Made by a program: the position numbers and the translations under genes
The notes under the pieces: generated by a model
Database searches by the model: none
Told to the model about the DNA's origin: nothing
What the model saw: the letters and a program-made list of their open reading frames with translations, nothing else
Part shown: positions 8,778-16,583 of the stretch, one piece after another
Position numbering within the stretch: the first letter of the stretch is position 1
Layout of the letters: every line of letters starts with the position of its first letter
Origin: Roseiflexus sp.
GTDB taxonomy: Bacteria; Chloroflexota; Chloroflexia; Chloroflexales; Roseiflexaceae
Direction: 5' to 3'
Assembly: GCA_025062325.1 (NCBI GenBank)
Contig: JANXAL010000130.1
Coordinates: 1-37,416 of the forward strand
Length of the DNA stretch: 37,416 nt

Positions 8778-9521
8778 CTACCAGATCAGCCCGCCGTCCA
8801 CCTGAATGACCGAGCCGGTGATAAAACTCGATTCATCTGATGCTAGGAAGACGTACACGGCGGCGACCTCTTCCGGCTTCCCGAGGCGGCGCAGCGGCGT
8901 GCGCTCCTGCACAGTATGGATCACCTTCTCCGGGATCGTAGTGATCATCTCAGTTGCAATAAAGCCCGGAGTCACAGCATTGACTCGTATGCCGGAAGGA
9001 CCAAGTTCACGCGCCCAGGTTTTGGTCATGGCAATCACGCCGCCCTTGGTAGCCGCGTAGTTCGACTGACCGAAGTTGCCGTACAGACCGACGATTGAGC
9101 TGACATTGATGATTGACCCGCTTCCCTGAGCAATCATATGCGGCGCCACGGCGCGTGTGCACAGCCAGACGCCTTTGAGGTTGACGTTGATCACCGCATC
9201 CCATTGTTGTTCGGTCATCTTTATCAGGCGCGCGTCGCGCGTAATGCCGGCGTTGTTGAGCAGCACATCAATTCGACCGCCCCATGCCAGCACTGTCTCA
9301 ACCATTGATTCCACCGATGCCGCCTGAGAGACATCAGTGTGAATAGCGATCGCGCGCCCGTCCTGTCTGGTAATCTCAGCCACCGTCGCTTCGGCGCCGG
9401 CCATATTAATATCAACGACGGCAACGCACGCCCCTTCGCGCGCGAAGGCAAGCGCAGTCGCCTTGCCGATGCCGTGGCCCGCACCGGTCACAATCGCCAC
9501 CTTATCTTTCAAACGCATCAT
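8778..9521 (-). CDS. phaB: SDR-family reductase, probable acetoacetyl-CoA reductase
   Basis: A 247-residue short-chain dehydrogenase/reductase. It has the Rossmann motif 'VTGAGHGIGKA', 'NNAG', and the catalytic Ser and Tyr-x-x-x-Lys in 'NVSSIVGLYG' and 'SNYAATKGG'. FabG and PhaB cannot be split by sequence alone. The position, 22 bp after phaC, favours reduction of acetoacetyl-CoA to (R)-3-hydroxybutyryl-CoA, the monomer for the polymer. GAGGAG stands 5 nt before ATG 9521 and 8 nt before a second in-frame ATG at 9518; either may be used. A terminator follows the gene. Confidence 0.88.
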   Translation of the reverse strand: MMRLKDKVAIVTGAGHGIGKATALAFAREGACVAVVDINMAGAEATVAEITRQDGRAIAIHTDVSQAASVESMVETVLAWGGRIDVLLNNAGITRDARLIKMTEQQWDAVINVNLKGVWLCTRAVAPHMIAQGSGSIINVSSIVGLYGNFGQSNYAATKGGVIAMTKTWARELGPSGIRVNAVTPGFIATEMITTIPEKVIHTVQERTPLRRLGKPEEVAAVYVFLASDESSFITGSVIQVDGGLIW

Positions 9522-9543
9522 CTTGTCTCCTCGTTCGTGATAC

Positions 9544-10662
9544 TTACATTGACCGATCGGCGAGCCAGGCATCGATCTGCGGCCACAGACCACGACGCGC
9601 CCCGCTGCCAGCCATGATGCCAATATGACCGCCCGGCATAATGATCTGATGTTTATCGGTGCTGCTCACGCGGTCCAGAATGGTTTCCGACTGACACGGC
9701 GGCACGATGTGGTCCTGCCGTGCAATGATGTTGAGCAGCGATGCCTTGATATCTCCCAGATTGACTGGGCGACCGCGCATGATCCAGGTGCCGTTCATCA
9801 ACCGGTTTTCGCGGTAGAGATCAACAACCAGTTGACGATAGGCAGCGCCAGCAAACGGCACGCCATCGTTCACCCAGGTATTCATCGCCTGCCACGACTC
9901 AACGATCTTCGGATCGTCGAGGTTATCGAGCAGTCGCAGGTAGTTGCCGATAAGATTCTCCACCGGTTTGAGCAACTTACTGCCAATATCGATCATCTCG
10001 CCGGGGTAGTTGCCCGTCTGCTCCAAAATGGCATCGAGGTTGAAATACTCTTCCCTCAACCATTTGGGGAAAGGACCCATGCCCTCCTTGTTGGAGAAAT
10101 CGATGGGCGCCGTCAACAGGATCAGATTGCGCAAACCGTCGTCCGGGCGCATTGCTGCATAGATCGCCGAGAGCGTGGCGCCGATGCACCAACCGAGCAT
10201 GCTGAAATCGTGCTGCCCGCTATGCATCTGCATGCGGCGCACTGCGCGCGGCAAGTATTCGAGCGCATAGTCCTCGAAAGTCAGGTGTGCATCTTCCGGA
10301 CCAGGCGCCCCCCAGTCGATCAGATAGACGTTGTACCCTTGCTGGACCATGTACTCGACAAAGCTATTGCCAGGGCGAAGATCGAAGATGTAGGGCTTAT
10401 TGATCAACGCAAAAACGAGCAGCAATGGCACACGTTTGCGTTTCTCTACCGGCGCCTGGGGATAGTAATGGTACAGCGTTGTTTTATTGAGCGTCCAGAT
10501 CGCCTCCTTTGGCGTCTGCGCCACTTTTGCTCGCTGTTTGCCCGTGGCGATCTTGACGCCCATCTGATAGGCTTTTCCTAAGCGCTCAACCTCGGCGTAC
10601 AGGTTCTTCGCCAGGGTCGCCGGATCTACGGGAAAAAGCGTCGTTTCAGGCGACGTCGTCAT
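9544..10662 (-). CDS. phaC: Class III PHA synthase catalytic subunit
   Basis: Polymerises (R)-3-hydroxyacyl-CoA into polyhydroxyalkanoate at the granule surface. It is an alpha/beta hydrolase with the Cys form of the lipase box, 'LGWCIGATLS' (nucleophile C159), the acidic residue in 'ARQDHIVPP' (D317) and the His in 'MPGGHIGIMAG' (H346). At 372 residues it has the short class III/IV length rather than the class I length of about 590, so it needs a partner; the gene 46 bp upstream supplies it. AAGGAG is 7 nt before ATG 10662. Confidence 0.95.
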   Translation of the reverse strand: MTTSPETTLFPVDPATLAKNLYAEVERLGKAYQMGVKIATGKQRAKVAQTPKEAIWTLNKTTLYHYYPQAPVEKRKRVPLLLVFALINKPYIFDLRPGNSFVEYMVQQGYNVYLIDWGAPGPEDAHLTFEDYALEYLPRAVRRMQMHSGQHDFSMLGWCIGATLSAIYAAMRPDDGLRNLILLTAPIDFSNKEGMGPFPKWLREEYFNLDAILEQTGNYPGEMIDIGSKLLKPVENLIGNYLRLLDNLDDPKIVESWQAMNTWVNDGVPFAGAAYRQLVVDLYRENRLMNGTWIMRGRPVNLGDIKASLLNIIARQDHIVPPCQSETILDRVSSTDKHQIIMPGGHIGIMAGSGARRGLWPQIDAWLADRSM

Positions 10663-10708
10663 CGACTTGCTCCTTGCTACTCAAACGCGGCTTACGCTAT
10701 ACAATCCC

Positions 10709-11314
10709 CTAAAACCCCTCAATAGCATGATCTTCTTTGATCTCCTCCGGCGTTGGCGGCTCAGGATCGGGCGCTTGAATCGGGCGCGGCGCTTTGCGAC
10801 GCCGCTGCGCCGCCTCCGCTTGTTCCAGCGCCGCCTGTTGCAGTTTCTCGATCAGTTGGAGCATCTGGTCGGCTTTGTGGTCAAGCGCCGCCAGGCGCTG
10901 CTCCATGCCGTTGAGCTCTGCTCCCTCCTGCTTATTCTGCTCGAGCTGCTCGGTGAGCATCTCGACAATCACCGGCGTTTGCGTGCGTAACGCATGCGCC
11001 AGTTGGTCAAGCTTGATCTCGATGTCGTCGAGGCGCATTTCGATATTCGTCACCCGGCGCGCCAGCGTCGTTAGTTCCTCGCGTGACGGGAGATTCAAGC
11101 GCGCCAGCGACGTCCTCATCGACGCGTTGATCAACTGCTGCAGCGGCGCCGACGCAATCAGGTATGAGTCGAGCGTTGCGCCGATCCAGCGCGCAAATGT
11201 TTCAGTGTTGACCAGGTCGATCATTGCCTTGGCCCACGCGTCGAGCGTCGCATCGCGGGCCTTGCGCAGATTGCCAATCGGATCATTCGGATCAAAGCCG
11301 TTTCTCTGGCCCAT
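10709..11314 (-). CDS. phaE: PHA synthase subunit PhaE
   Basis: The non-catalytic partner of class III PhaC. The recognisable core is at residues 66-95, 'MRTSLARLNLPSREE' followed by 'LARRVTNIEMRLDDIE', which is the PhaE signature. The remainder is helical with a long coiled coil and a charged Pro/Glu tail ('DPEPPTPEEIKED'). At 201 residues it is short for PhaE (often 300 or more); the N-terminal part is reduced. I place the start at ATG 11314, where AAGGAG is 7 nt upstream, rather than at ATG 11332, which has no ribosome site and would put that AAGGAG inside the gene. First gene of the phaE-phaC-phaB operon. Confidence 0.85.
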   Translation of the reverse strand: MGQRNGFDPNDPIGNLRKARDATLDAWAKAMIDLVNTETFARWIGATLDSYLIASAPLQQLINASMRTSLARLNLPSREELTTLARRVTNIEMRLDDIEIKLDQLAHALRTQTPVIVEMLTEQLEQNKQEGAELNGMEQRLAALDHKADQMLQLIEKLQQAALEQAEAAQRRRKAPRPIQAPDPEPPTPEEIKEDHAIEGF

Positions 11315-11536
11315 CGGCGTCTCCTTCGACATATGCGCCCGACAAGGGCGGGTTGGATTCTGGGGTCTGCTGCTGTATGTTCCACGGCGCTTCTAGGCGC
11401 GCGTTTGCGTAGGGGATAAAAAAGACGCGCCTTGCGCAACCGCTTCTGCCATAAGGGTAGTCGAAACAGTTACAGAGAGGATACACGTTTCTAACACGTA
11501 TGCGCTGTGCTCAGCGAACAAGATGTTGTCATAATC

Positions 11537-11635
11537 GGGCGCGGATTTCCGCGGATGCAACGGATTCGTGCGGATTTGTGAAAGATGATCGATAGTCATC
11601 CGTCTCAATCCGTGCGCATCCGTGCGCTCTTGCGC
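11537..11635. repeat. GGAT/ATCC foldback repeat, copy 1
   Basis: About 100 bp that aligns almost end to end with 18235-18337. The left arm has repeated GGATTyG-type words and the right arm has ATCCGTCTCAATCCGTGCG, so a single strand can fold on itself. A half copy is at 17210-17255. Confidence 0.8.
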
Positions 11636-11663
11636 ACCACGCAACTGCACGGCAACATGGGTC

Positions 11664-11692
11664 TTGACAGCCAGTGGTTTGTGAGATAATAT
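11664..11692 (+). promoter_or_regulatory. Strong sigma-70-like promoter of the RNA candidate
   Basis: TTGACA at 11664-11669 and TAATAT at 11687-11692 are 17 bp apart (GATAAT at 11685 is an alternative with 15 bp). Transcription would begin at about 11698-11700, exactly at the first stem of the RNA candidate. Confidence 0.65.
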
Positions 11693-11860
11693 ATCCACGG
11701 TTCTGAGAAGTTGCTCCCTGGTAGGCGCGGCTTCACACAAACACAGGTTACTGCTCCGGCCCGTCGAAAGACGCTCAGGGGCGCACAGCAGGCTCGGCTT
11801 AAGGGCTTTGCCAAAGTAACTGCGGTATTCCCGCTACGTTGTGTGATAGCTTAAGCTCAA

Positions 11861-11914
11861 CCGGAGGGGGAGCGTTCGAGAGAGCGTTCGTCCCCTCCGG
11901 CGTTACCGGAGGGG
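11861..11914 (+). promoter_or_regulatory. Two mutually exclusive hairpins
   Basis: CCGGAGGGG occurs at 11861-11869 and again at 11906-11914, and its exact complement CCCCTCCGG at 11892-11900. The complement can pair with the first copy (22-nt loop) or with the second (loop CGTTA), not both. The first copy also overlaps the 3' strand of the closing stem (11856-11863). This is the layout of an antiterminator/terminator switch; the tail TCTCTGTTT after the second copy is only weakly U-rich. Confidence 0.5.
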
Positions 11915-12042
11915 TCTCTGTTTGGGGCAAAGTATGGACGAAGGCGGTCATCGTAGTCAGCGGCGCAGCGCCGCAACAGCATTCCCGGACGCACTTCCTC
12001 TCGCCAGTGTCGCGTAGTGTTGTCTGCGCTTCCTCTGTGACA

Positions 12043-12077
12043 CCCTGGCGAGAATGCTGCGCCAGGGTTGTTTGTTG
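12043..12077 (+). terminator. Rho-independent terminator
   Basis: CCCTGGCG (12043-12050) and CGCCAGGG (12060-12067) form a perfect 8-bp stem with a 9-nt loop, followed by TTGTTTGTTG. It would end a transcript of about 375 nt from the promoter at 11664. Confidence 0.7.
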
Positions 12078-12345
12078 AGCGCACGCCCGATGTGCCTGAC
12101 GCACATCCGTCATCTCCGGCGTTGCGCTGCTGTCTTCCAGGTCTCATTCAACAATTCGTCGTCGCACCGTGCAGCCGTCTGTCCGTCAACGACAGACGAA
12201 TAGGCGGGATTTGCTCTGCACTGTGCCTGATGTCGGTCAGCGCCGATCGCCTGGTCGTGCGCATGGTTTGCTGTGCCCTGCAGCAGACCGGTCTCTCATT
12301 CTCATTTGTGAACCCTTGACCGGAGGGCGAAAGGAGGAACCCGCG

Positions 12346-12576
12346 ATGCTGACGATCCGCTGGACGATGAACAAAGACGGACGCCTGACGGCGACCTTCG
12401 TGCGCCCGCAGACGCTGCGCCCGCTCTCGCTGGCAACCAACACGCCGCCACCGCTGTCGGTCAACGCTCACCGGACGCAACCCGCTGCAACGCCGCAGCG
12501 CGCCGCGACAGGCGGGCGAACGCCGGAACCGGCGCCTGAGGCATCAGGTCAGTTGATCCCGGCGCTGAAGTCGTAG
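12346..12576 (+). CDS. Small Pro/Ala/Thr-rich hypothetical protein
   Basis: A 76-residue product that I do not recognise. The start is well supported: AAAGGAGG at 12330-12337 with 8 nt to ATG 12346. The first 20 residues ('MLTIRWTMNKDGRLTATFV') could form strands; the rest is rich in Pro, Ala and Thr and probably disordered. It has no signal peptide or membrane segment. It is the first gene of a likely operon with the ferritin-like protein 31 bp downstream and the ABC transporter after it. Being short and low-complexity, it might be a small accessory or unstable regulatory protein. Confidence 0.65.
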   Translation: MLTIRWTMNKDGRLTATFVRPQTLRPLSLATNTPPPLSVNAHRTQPAATPQRAATGGRTPEPAPEASGQLIPALKS

Positions 12577-12607
12577 TTATCGGCGAACTGAGCATGGAGG
12601 AAGGCGT

Positions 12608-12994
12608 ATGCTGACAACCCTGCTCTTCTCCCGCCGGGCGACGCTGCACTGGATGTTGATCGATGCCGTGCAGCGCGCCTGGCGCCGCCATCAGGTGATT
12701 GTGCCGCTCTACCGGCGCCTGGCGACCCTGGCGCCCGATGAGCAGCGCGAAATCGTGTTGCTGCAGATGGCTGAACGGGAGGTTCGCCACCAGCAGCAGT
12801 ATGAGCGAATGCTGGCGCGGCTGCACGCGCCGTTGCCTGAAGGTCTCGCCTTGTTGGATCGAACCTGGCTCTGGTTGTTGCCGCGCTGCGGTTCATCAAT
12901 CGCGCTGCGCTGGGCTGCGTGGATCGAGCAGCAGGATGCGCGGGCGATTCTGGAAGCGGCGCTGCTGCTGAAAAACCATGCTCGTGTCTCTTGA
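12608..12994 (+). CDS. Ferritin-like helical protein (VIT1/rubrerythrin-type, single domain)
   Basis: A 128-residue, all-helical protein with GGAGGAAGG just before ATG 12608. The stretch 'LYRRLATLAPDEQREI' followed by 'LLQMAEREVRHQQQYERML' resembles the N-terminal ferritin-like domain found before VIT1/CCC1-type transporters and in rubrerythrins, including one Glu-x-x-His pair ('EVRH', near residue 60). A second helix pair ends in 'WAAWIEQQDARAILEAALL'. Only one clear ligand pair is visible, so it may bind a single metal or none. There is no transporter domain fused to it; instead an ABC permease follows 146 bp downstream. A role in metal or oxidant sensing alongside that transporter is inference. 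Confidence 0.6.
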   Translation: MLTTLLFSRRATLHWMLIDAVQRAWRRHQVIVPLYRRLATLAPDEQREIVLLQMAEREVRHQQQYERMLARLHAPLPEGLALLDRTWLWLLPRCGSSIALRWAAWIEQQDARAILEAALLLKNHARVS

Positions 12995-13140
12995 ACTATG
13001 ACGTTGCCCGCTGTGCAGTGGCATTGGCTTTAACCGGCTCAGCCAACTGAGTGCGTCGCAGTGGGCGTTCCGGCAACGATGAAGTTGCCCTCAATCCAGC
13101 ACTGGAGATCGCCTTTCATTCGTATGTCAGGAGGCTGCCC

Positions 13141-15156
13141 ATGCGCGCGACCTTTCCCGATGCTGGCGTACTGCGCCCGCGACTCAAAGTTACACCGTGG
13201 GACGTTGTTGTTGTTCCGCTGATCATCGTCATCATTCTCTTGCTGACCATCGCCTTTCAGGGTGCGTCTCAGCCGTTCGACGTCGCTACAACGCCCGATC
13301 TGACGGTCAGCCTGGATCCGATCAATCTGCCTTACTACGGACTGCGGACGGTGTTCCGCATGTTTCTGGCGGTATTGTTGAGTCTGCTCTTCACATTCAC
13401 GGTTGCGACGCTTGCCGCCAAATCGCGGCGCGCTGAAGTGGTGATTATTCCGGCGCTGGATTTCCTCCAGTCGTTGCCGATCCTTGGCTTTCTGACAGTG
13501 ACGACGGCGATTTTTCTCGGCATGTTCCGCGGCAGCCTGCTTGGGCTTGAAGCAGCCAGCATCTTTGCAATCTTCACTTCGCAGGTCTGGAATATGGCGT
13601 TTAGTTTCTATCACTCGTTGATCACCGTGCCCAGAGAGCTGCAAGAGGCTGCTGCGGTGCTGCGCCTCTCGCCATGGAAGAAGTTCTGGAAGCTCGAAGT
13701 GCCGTTTGCGATGCCGAGCCTGATCTGGAACACGATGATGTCAGTGTCGGGCGGCTGGTTCTTCGTCGTCGCTTCGGAGGTCATCTCGGTGGTCGGGCGC
13801 GACAATGACCAGTACCTGCCCGGGGTCGGCTCGTACATCGCCCTGGCTATCGAACAGGCTGATGTGGCGGCGATGGTCTACGCCGGTCTGACGTTGTTGA
13901 TCATCATTCTGATCTATGACCAGTTGATCTTCCGTCCGATCGTCGCCTGGTCCGAAAAGTTCAAGTTCGAGCAATCCGAAGCGCAAGAAGTGGCGCAGTC
14001 GTGGATGTTGCGTCTGTTGCAGCGGTCGGGGTTTGCCAGCAGCCTGAGCGCTGTCGGCGCTGCGCTCCGGCGCAGCATCCCGACGTTCCCAGTCCGAGAA
14101 GCCCCCGGTCCACGGGTGGAGACGCAACCTGACCCCCGACCGATTGATCGGGTGATCGACCGGGTCTGGTATGGGCTGGTCATTGCCGGGACACTGTGGG
14201 CGGTCTGGTTTCTGGCGACCTACATGTTTGGTCCGGGACTGGGATTCGAGAATGGGCGCGTGCTGGCGGCCAACCCGAATGTGAACACCGATCTCGACCC
14301 AGAGATCGCCCGCCAGTTTGCCGCGTTCGGGGTGACGGTCAACCCGGATCAGACGGTCTGGCTGTCGGATGTCTGCGCAGCAACGGCTGGCGGGACGCAG
14401 GTGAGCGCAGGGCTGGCGGAGTTGTTGCGCAACGAGCGCGTTGGCGTACCGGACGACCTGGCGGCTGCCTGCGCCGTGCCGATGGCGCCTGCCGGCAAGG
14501 TGGCCTGGTCGGAAGTGCTGGAGTGCCTCTGGCTTGGGTTGCTCACGACCATGCGCGTGGTGATCTGGATCGGCATCTCCATGCTGGTATGGACGCCGAT
14601 CGGCGTCTGGATCGGGCTACGCCCGCGTGTCGCGCAATTTGTGCAGCCGCTGGCGCAGTTTGCGGCGGCGTTCCCGGCCAACCTGCTCTTCCCAGTGGCG
14701 GTGGTGCTGATTGCCACGTACTCGTTGCCGCAGAACCTGTTCCAAGCGCCGCTCATGATCCTGGGGGCGCAGTGGTACATCCTGTTCAACGTGATTGCTG
14801 GCACGGTCAGCATCCCGAATGACCTGAAAGAAGCGGCGCAAGTTTTGGGGCTGCGGGGTTGGGCATGGTGGCGCAAACTGATCATTCCGGCAATCTTCCC
14901 GGCGTTCGTCACCGGCGGCATCACGGCGTCGGGAGGCTCATGGAACGCCTCGATCGTCTCTGAAGTCGTGTCGTGGGGCGCGACGACCCTGACGCTGAGC
15001 GGTCTGGGCGCCTATATTTCCTACTGGAGCACCGGCGAGTTCAACCCGCACGTCGGGCTGGGCATGCTGGTGATGGGGCTGCTCGTGCTGGCGTTCAACC
15101 GGTTGTTCTGGCGACGGCTCTATGTTCTGGCTGAGACGCGCTTCCGCCTGGATTAG
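13141..15156 (+). CDS. Fused two-domain ABC transporter permease (NitT/TauT-like)
   Basis: A 671-residue inner-membrane protein made of two permease domains in one chain. Each has the EAA loop that docks the ATPase: 'EAAAVLRLSPWKKFWKLEVP' near residues 165-185, and 'EAAQVLGLRGWAWWRKL' near 564-580. Both halves resemble SsuC/NrtB-type permeases for nitrate, sulfonates or bicarbonate. Between them, about residues 360-455, lies an insert of some 95 residues with three Cys, predicted outside the membrane, in the place where most systems rely on a separate binding protein. AGGAGG is 7 nt before ATG 13141. The ATPase gene follows after 17 bp. No substrate-binding protein is nearby, so the substrate and even the direction of transport are open. 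Confidence 0.88.
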   Translation: MRATFPDAGVLRPRLKVTPWDVVVVPLIIVIILLLTIAFQGASQPFDVATTPDLTVSLDPINLPYYGLRTVFRMFLAVLLSLLFTFTVATLAAKSRRAEVVIIPALDFLQSLPILGFLTVTTAIFLGMFRGSLLGLEAASIFAIFTSQVWNMAFSFYHSLITVPRELQEAAAVLRLSPWKKFWKLEVPFAMPSLIWNTMMSVSGGWFFVVASEVISVVGRDNDQYLPGVGSYIALAIEQADVAAMVYAGLTLLIIILIYDQLIFRPIVAWSEKFKFEQSEAQEVAQSWMLRLLQRSGFASSLSAVGAALRRSIPTFPVREAPGPRVETQPDPRPIDRVIDRVWYGLVIAGTLWAVWFLATYMFGPGLGFENGRVLAANPNVNTDLDPEIARQFAAFGVTVNPDQTVWLSDVCAATAGGTQVSAGLAELLRNERVGVPDDLAAACAVPMAPAGKVAWSEVLECLWLGLLTTMRVVIWIGISMLVWTPIGVWIGLRPRVAQFVQPLAQFAAAFPANLLFPVAVVLIATYSLPQNLFQAPLMILGAQWYILFNVIAGTVSIPNDLKEAAQVLGLRGWAWWRKLIIPAIFPAFVTGGITASGGSWNASIVSEVVSWGATTLTLSGLGAYISYWSTGEFNPHVGLGMLVMGLLVLAFNRLFWRRLYVLAETRFRLD

Positions 15157-15173
15157 TCGAAAGGAGCACTGCA

Positions 15174-16511
15174 ATGGCAACCATTTTTGCCCCAAAGACA
15201 ACTGCAAGCGTTGGGAAAGTCATCCTGAGCGCCCGCAATCTGCATAAAATCTTCAAGACGCCGGAAGGCAACGATCTGCTGGTGCTCGACAACATCAATC
15301 TGGACCTGGCGGAGGGCGAGATTGTCGCCCTGCTGGGGCGCTCCGGCTCCGGCAAATCGACGTTGCTGCGCTGCCTGATCGGGCTGATCTCTCCGTCGAG
15401 CGGCGAGGTGCGCTACCGCAACCGGTTGGTGACTGGACCAATGCCGGGGATGGCGATGGTCTTCCAATCGTTTGCGCTCTTCCCCTGGCTGACGGTGCTG
15501 GAGAACGTCGAACTCGGCCTGGAGACGCAGGGCATCCCGGAAGGCGAACGGCGGCGGCGGGCGCTGGAGGCGATTGACCTGATCGGTCTCGATGGGTTCG
15601 AGAGCGCATATCCGAAGGAACTGTCCGGCGGCATGCGCCAGCGAGTCGGGTTTGCCCGCGCTCTGGTGACCAACCCCGATGTGCTGCTGATGGACGAGCC
15701 ATTCTCGGCGCTCGATGTGCTGACCGCCGAGAACCTGCGCACCGAACTGCTCGATCTGTGGGAGGAGCGGCGCATTCCGACGCGGGCGATTTTGATGGTG
15801 ACGCACAACATTGAAGAGGCGGTCCTAATGGCGGATCGGGTGCTCATTCTCAGTTCCAATCCGGGACGGATCATCAGCAGCCAGCGGATCGACCTGCCGC
15901 GTCCGCGGGATCGCAACGACCCGGCGTTTCTTGCTACTGTCGAGACGATCTACCGGGCGATGACGACGCCGGAAGCGGCGTTTGCCAGCGCCGCAGCGGT
16001 CGAGATCGATCATGCCAGCCTGGGCATGCGGCTTCCCGAAGCGGAAGTGGCGCAGATTATCGGCTTGATTGAACGGGTGGAGGCTGGGCCAGATCGCGGG
16101 CGCGACGATCTGCCGACGCTGGCGGCGGAGATGCAACTCGATGCGGACGATCTCTTCGTCATCACCGATGCGGCTGAGTTGCTGGGCTTCGCGCAGACCC
16201 GCGAAGGGGACATTACGCTGTTGCCGGAAGGCGTGAAACTGGCGCGGAGCGACATCCAGGAGCGCAAGGTCATTTTTGCCGAGCACCTGATGAACCGCGT
16301 GCCGCTGGTGGCGCATATCCGGCGCGTGCTCGCCACGCGACCCGACCATCGCGCGCCGCGTGAGCGGTTCCTTACGGAACTGGAAGATTTCATGGGCGCC
16401 GAAGAGGCGGCGCGCACGCTCGATACGGCGATTGACTGGGGGCGCTACGCCGAACTCTTCGAGTACGACGCGCGCGAGGGGCGGCTGCGCCTGCCGGAGA
16501 ACGGCGGGTGA
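15174..16511 (+). CDS. ABC transporter ATPase with C-terminal AAA-associated domain
   Basis: Powers the fused permease encoded just upstream. Residues 15-265 form a NitT/TauT-type ATPase: Walker A 'GRSGSGKST' (55-63), Q-loop 'MVFQSFALFPWLTV', signature 'LSGGMRQR', Walker B 'VLLMDEPFSALD' and the His in 'LMVTHNIEEAV'. From about residue 285 to 440 there is an added domain ('LPEAEVAQIIGLIERVE' ... 'DITLLPEGVKLARSDIQERK'), like the AAA-associated C-terminal domain (PF09821) known from this subfamily, perhaps a regulatory winged helix. Length is 445 residues against about 260 for SsuB. AAAGGAG stands before ATG 15174. A MITE-like repeat begins 72 bp after the stop. Confidence 0.92.
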   Translation: MATIFAPKTTASVGKVILSARNLHKIFKTPEGNDLLVLDNINLDLAEGEIVALLGRSGSGKSTLLRCLIGLISPSSGEVRYRNRLVTGPMPGMAMVFQSFALFPWLTVLENVELGLETQGIPEGERRRRALEAIDLIGLDGFESAYPKELSGGMRQRVGFARALVTNPDVLLMDEPFSALDVLTAENLRTELLDLWEERRIPTRAILMVTHNIEEAVLMADRVLILSSNPGRIISSQRIDLPRPRDRNDPAFLATVETIYRAMTTPEAAFASAAAVEIDHASLGMRLPEAEVAQIIGLIERVEAGPDRGRDDLPTLAAEMQLDADDLFVITDAAELLGFAQTREGDITLLPEGVKLARSDIQERKVIFAEHLMNRVPLVAHIRRVLATRPDHRAPRERFLTELEDFMGAEEAARTLDTAIDWGRYAELFEYDAREGRLRLPENGG

Positions 16512-16583
16512 GTCTTATCTGCGGGGTGATGAGTCCCCCGTCGAACCTGCGCGCCGGGACGCGCGCCCTCTGCGCTGCGGGCT

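Larger units (their letters stand above)
11698..12077 (+). ncRNA. Candidate structured RNA or leader, family not recognised
   Basis: Nested pairings can be drawn by eye. The closing stem is CGGTT..GAG (11698-11707) with CTCAACCG (11856-11863). The second stem is GCTTCACACAA (11730-11740) with TTGTGTGATAGC (11839-11850, one bulged T). The third is GTTACT (11747-11752) with AGTAAC (11815-11820). Within it is a CGTC-GAAA-GACG tetraloop hairpin, and on the 3' side a GCGG/CCGC hairpin (11822-11834). A stem, large bubble, stem layout like this recalls 6S RNA, but I cannot show that. It lacks the conserved words of RNase P RNA, tmRNA and SRP RNA. The 3' end could be near 11914 or at the terminator near 12077. 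It may instead be a cis-acting leader for the genes from 12346 on, although a terminator lies between. Confidence 0.5.
11315..12345. other. Long gene-free region with RNA-like structure
   Basis: No reading frame here has a ribosome site and protein-like sequence. It holds a foldback repeat (11537-11635), a promoter (11664-11692), a structured RNA candidate (11698-11914), a terminator (12043-12077) and two more stem-loops: CGTCTGTC/GACAGACG at 12176-12198 and a 9-bp stem at 12265-12289. The last, close to the Shine-Dalgarno at 12330, might affect expression of the next gene. Confidence 0.6.

Noticed and set aside
9625-10581. 318-codon open frame opposite phaC
   Set aside because: Antisense shadow of a gene with full catalytic motifs.
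11698-12077. RNase P RNA, tmRNA or SRP RNA
   Set aside because: The size suits the first two, but the conserved core words (for example GAGGAAAGTCC of RNase P, or a tRNA-like 3' end with a tag frame) are absent on both strands.
11799-12113. Minus-strand 104-codon and plus-strand 11839-12078 frames in the RNA region
   Set aside because: Neither has a ribosome site, and both cross perfect stem-loops and the terminator. The structure explains the sequence better than a protein.
14196-14822. 208-codon overlapping frame inside the permease gene
   Set aside because: Off-frame shadow of the second permease domain, which has a clear EAA loop in the main frame.
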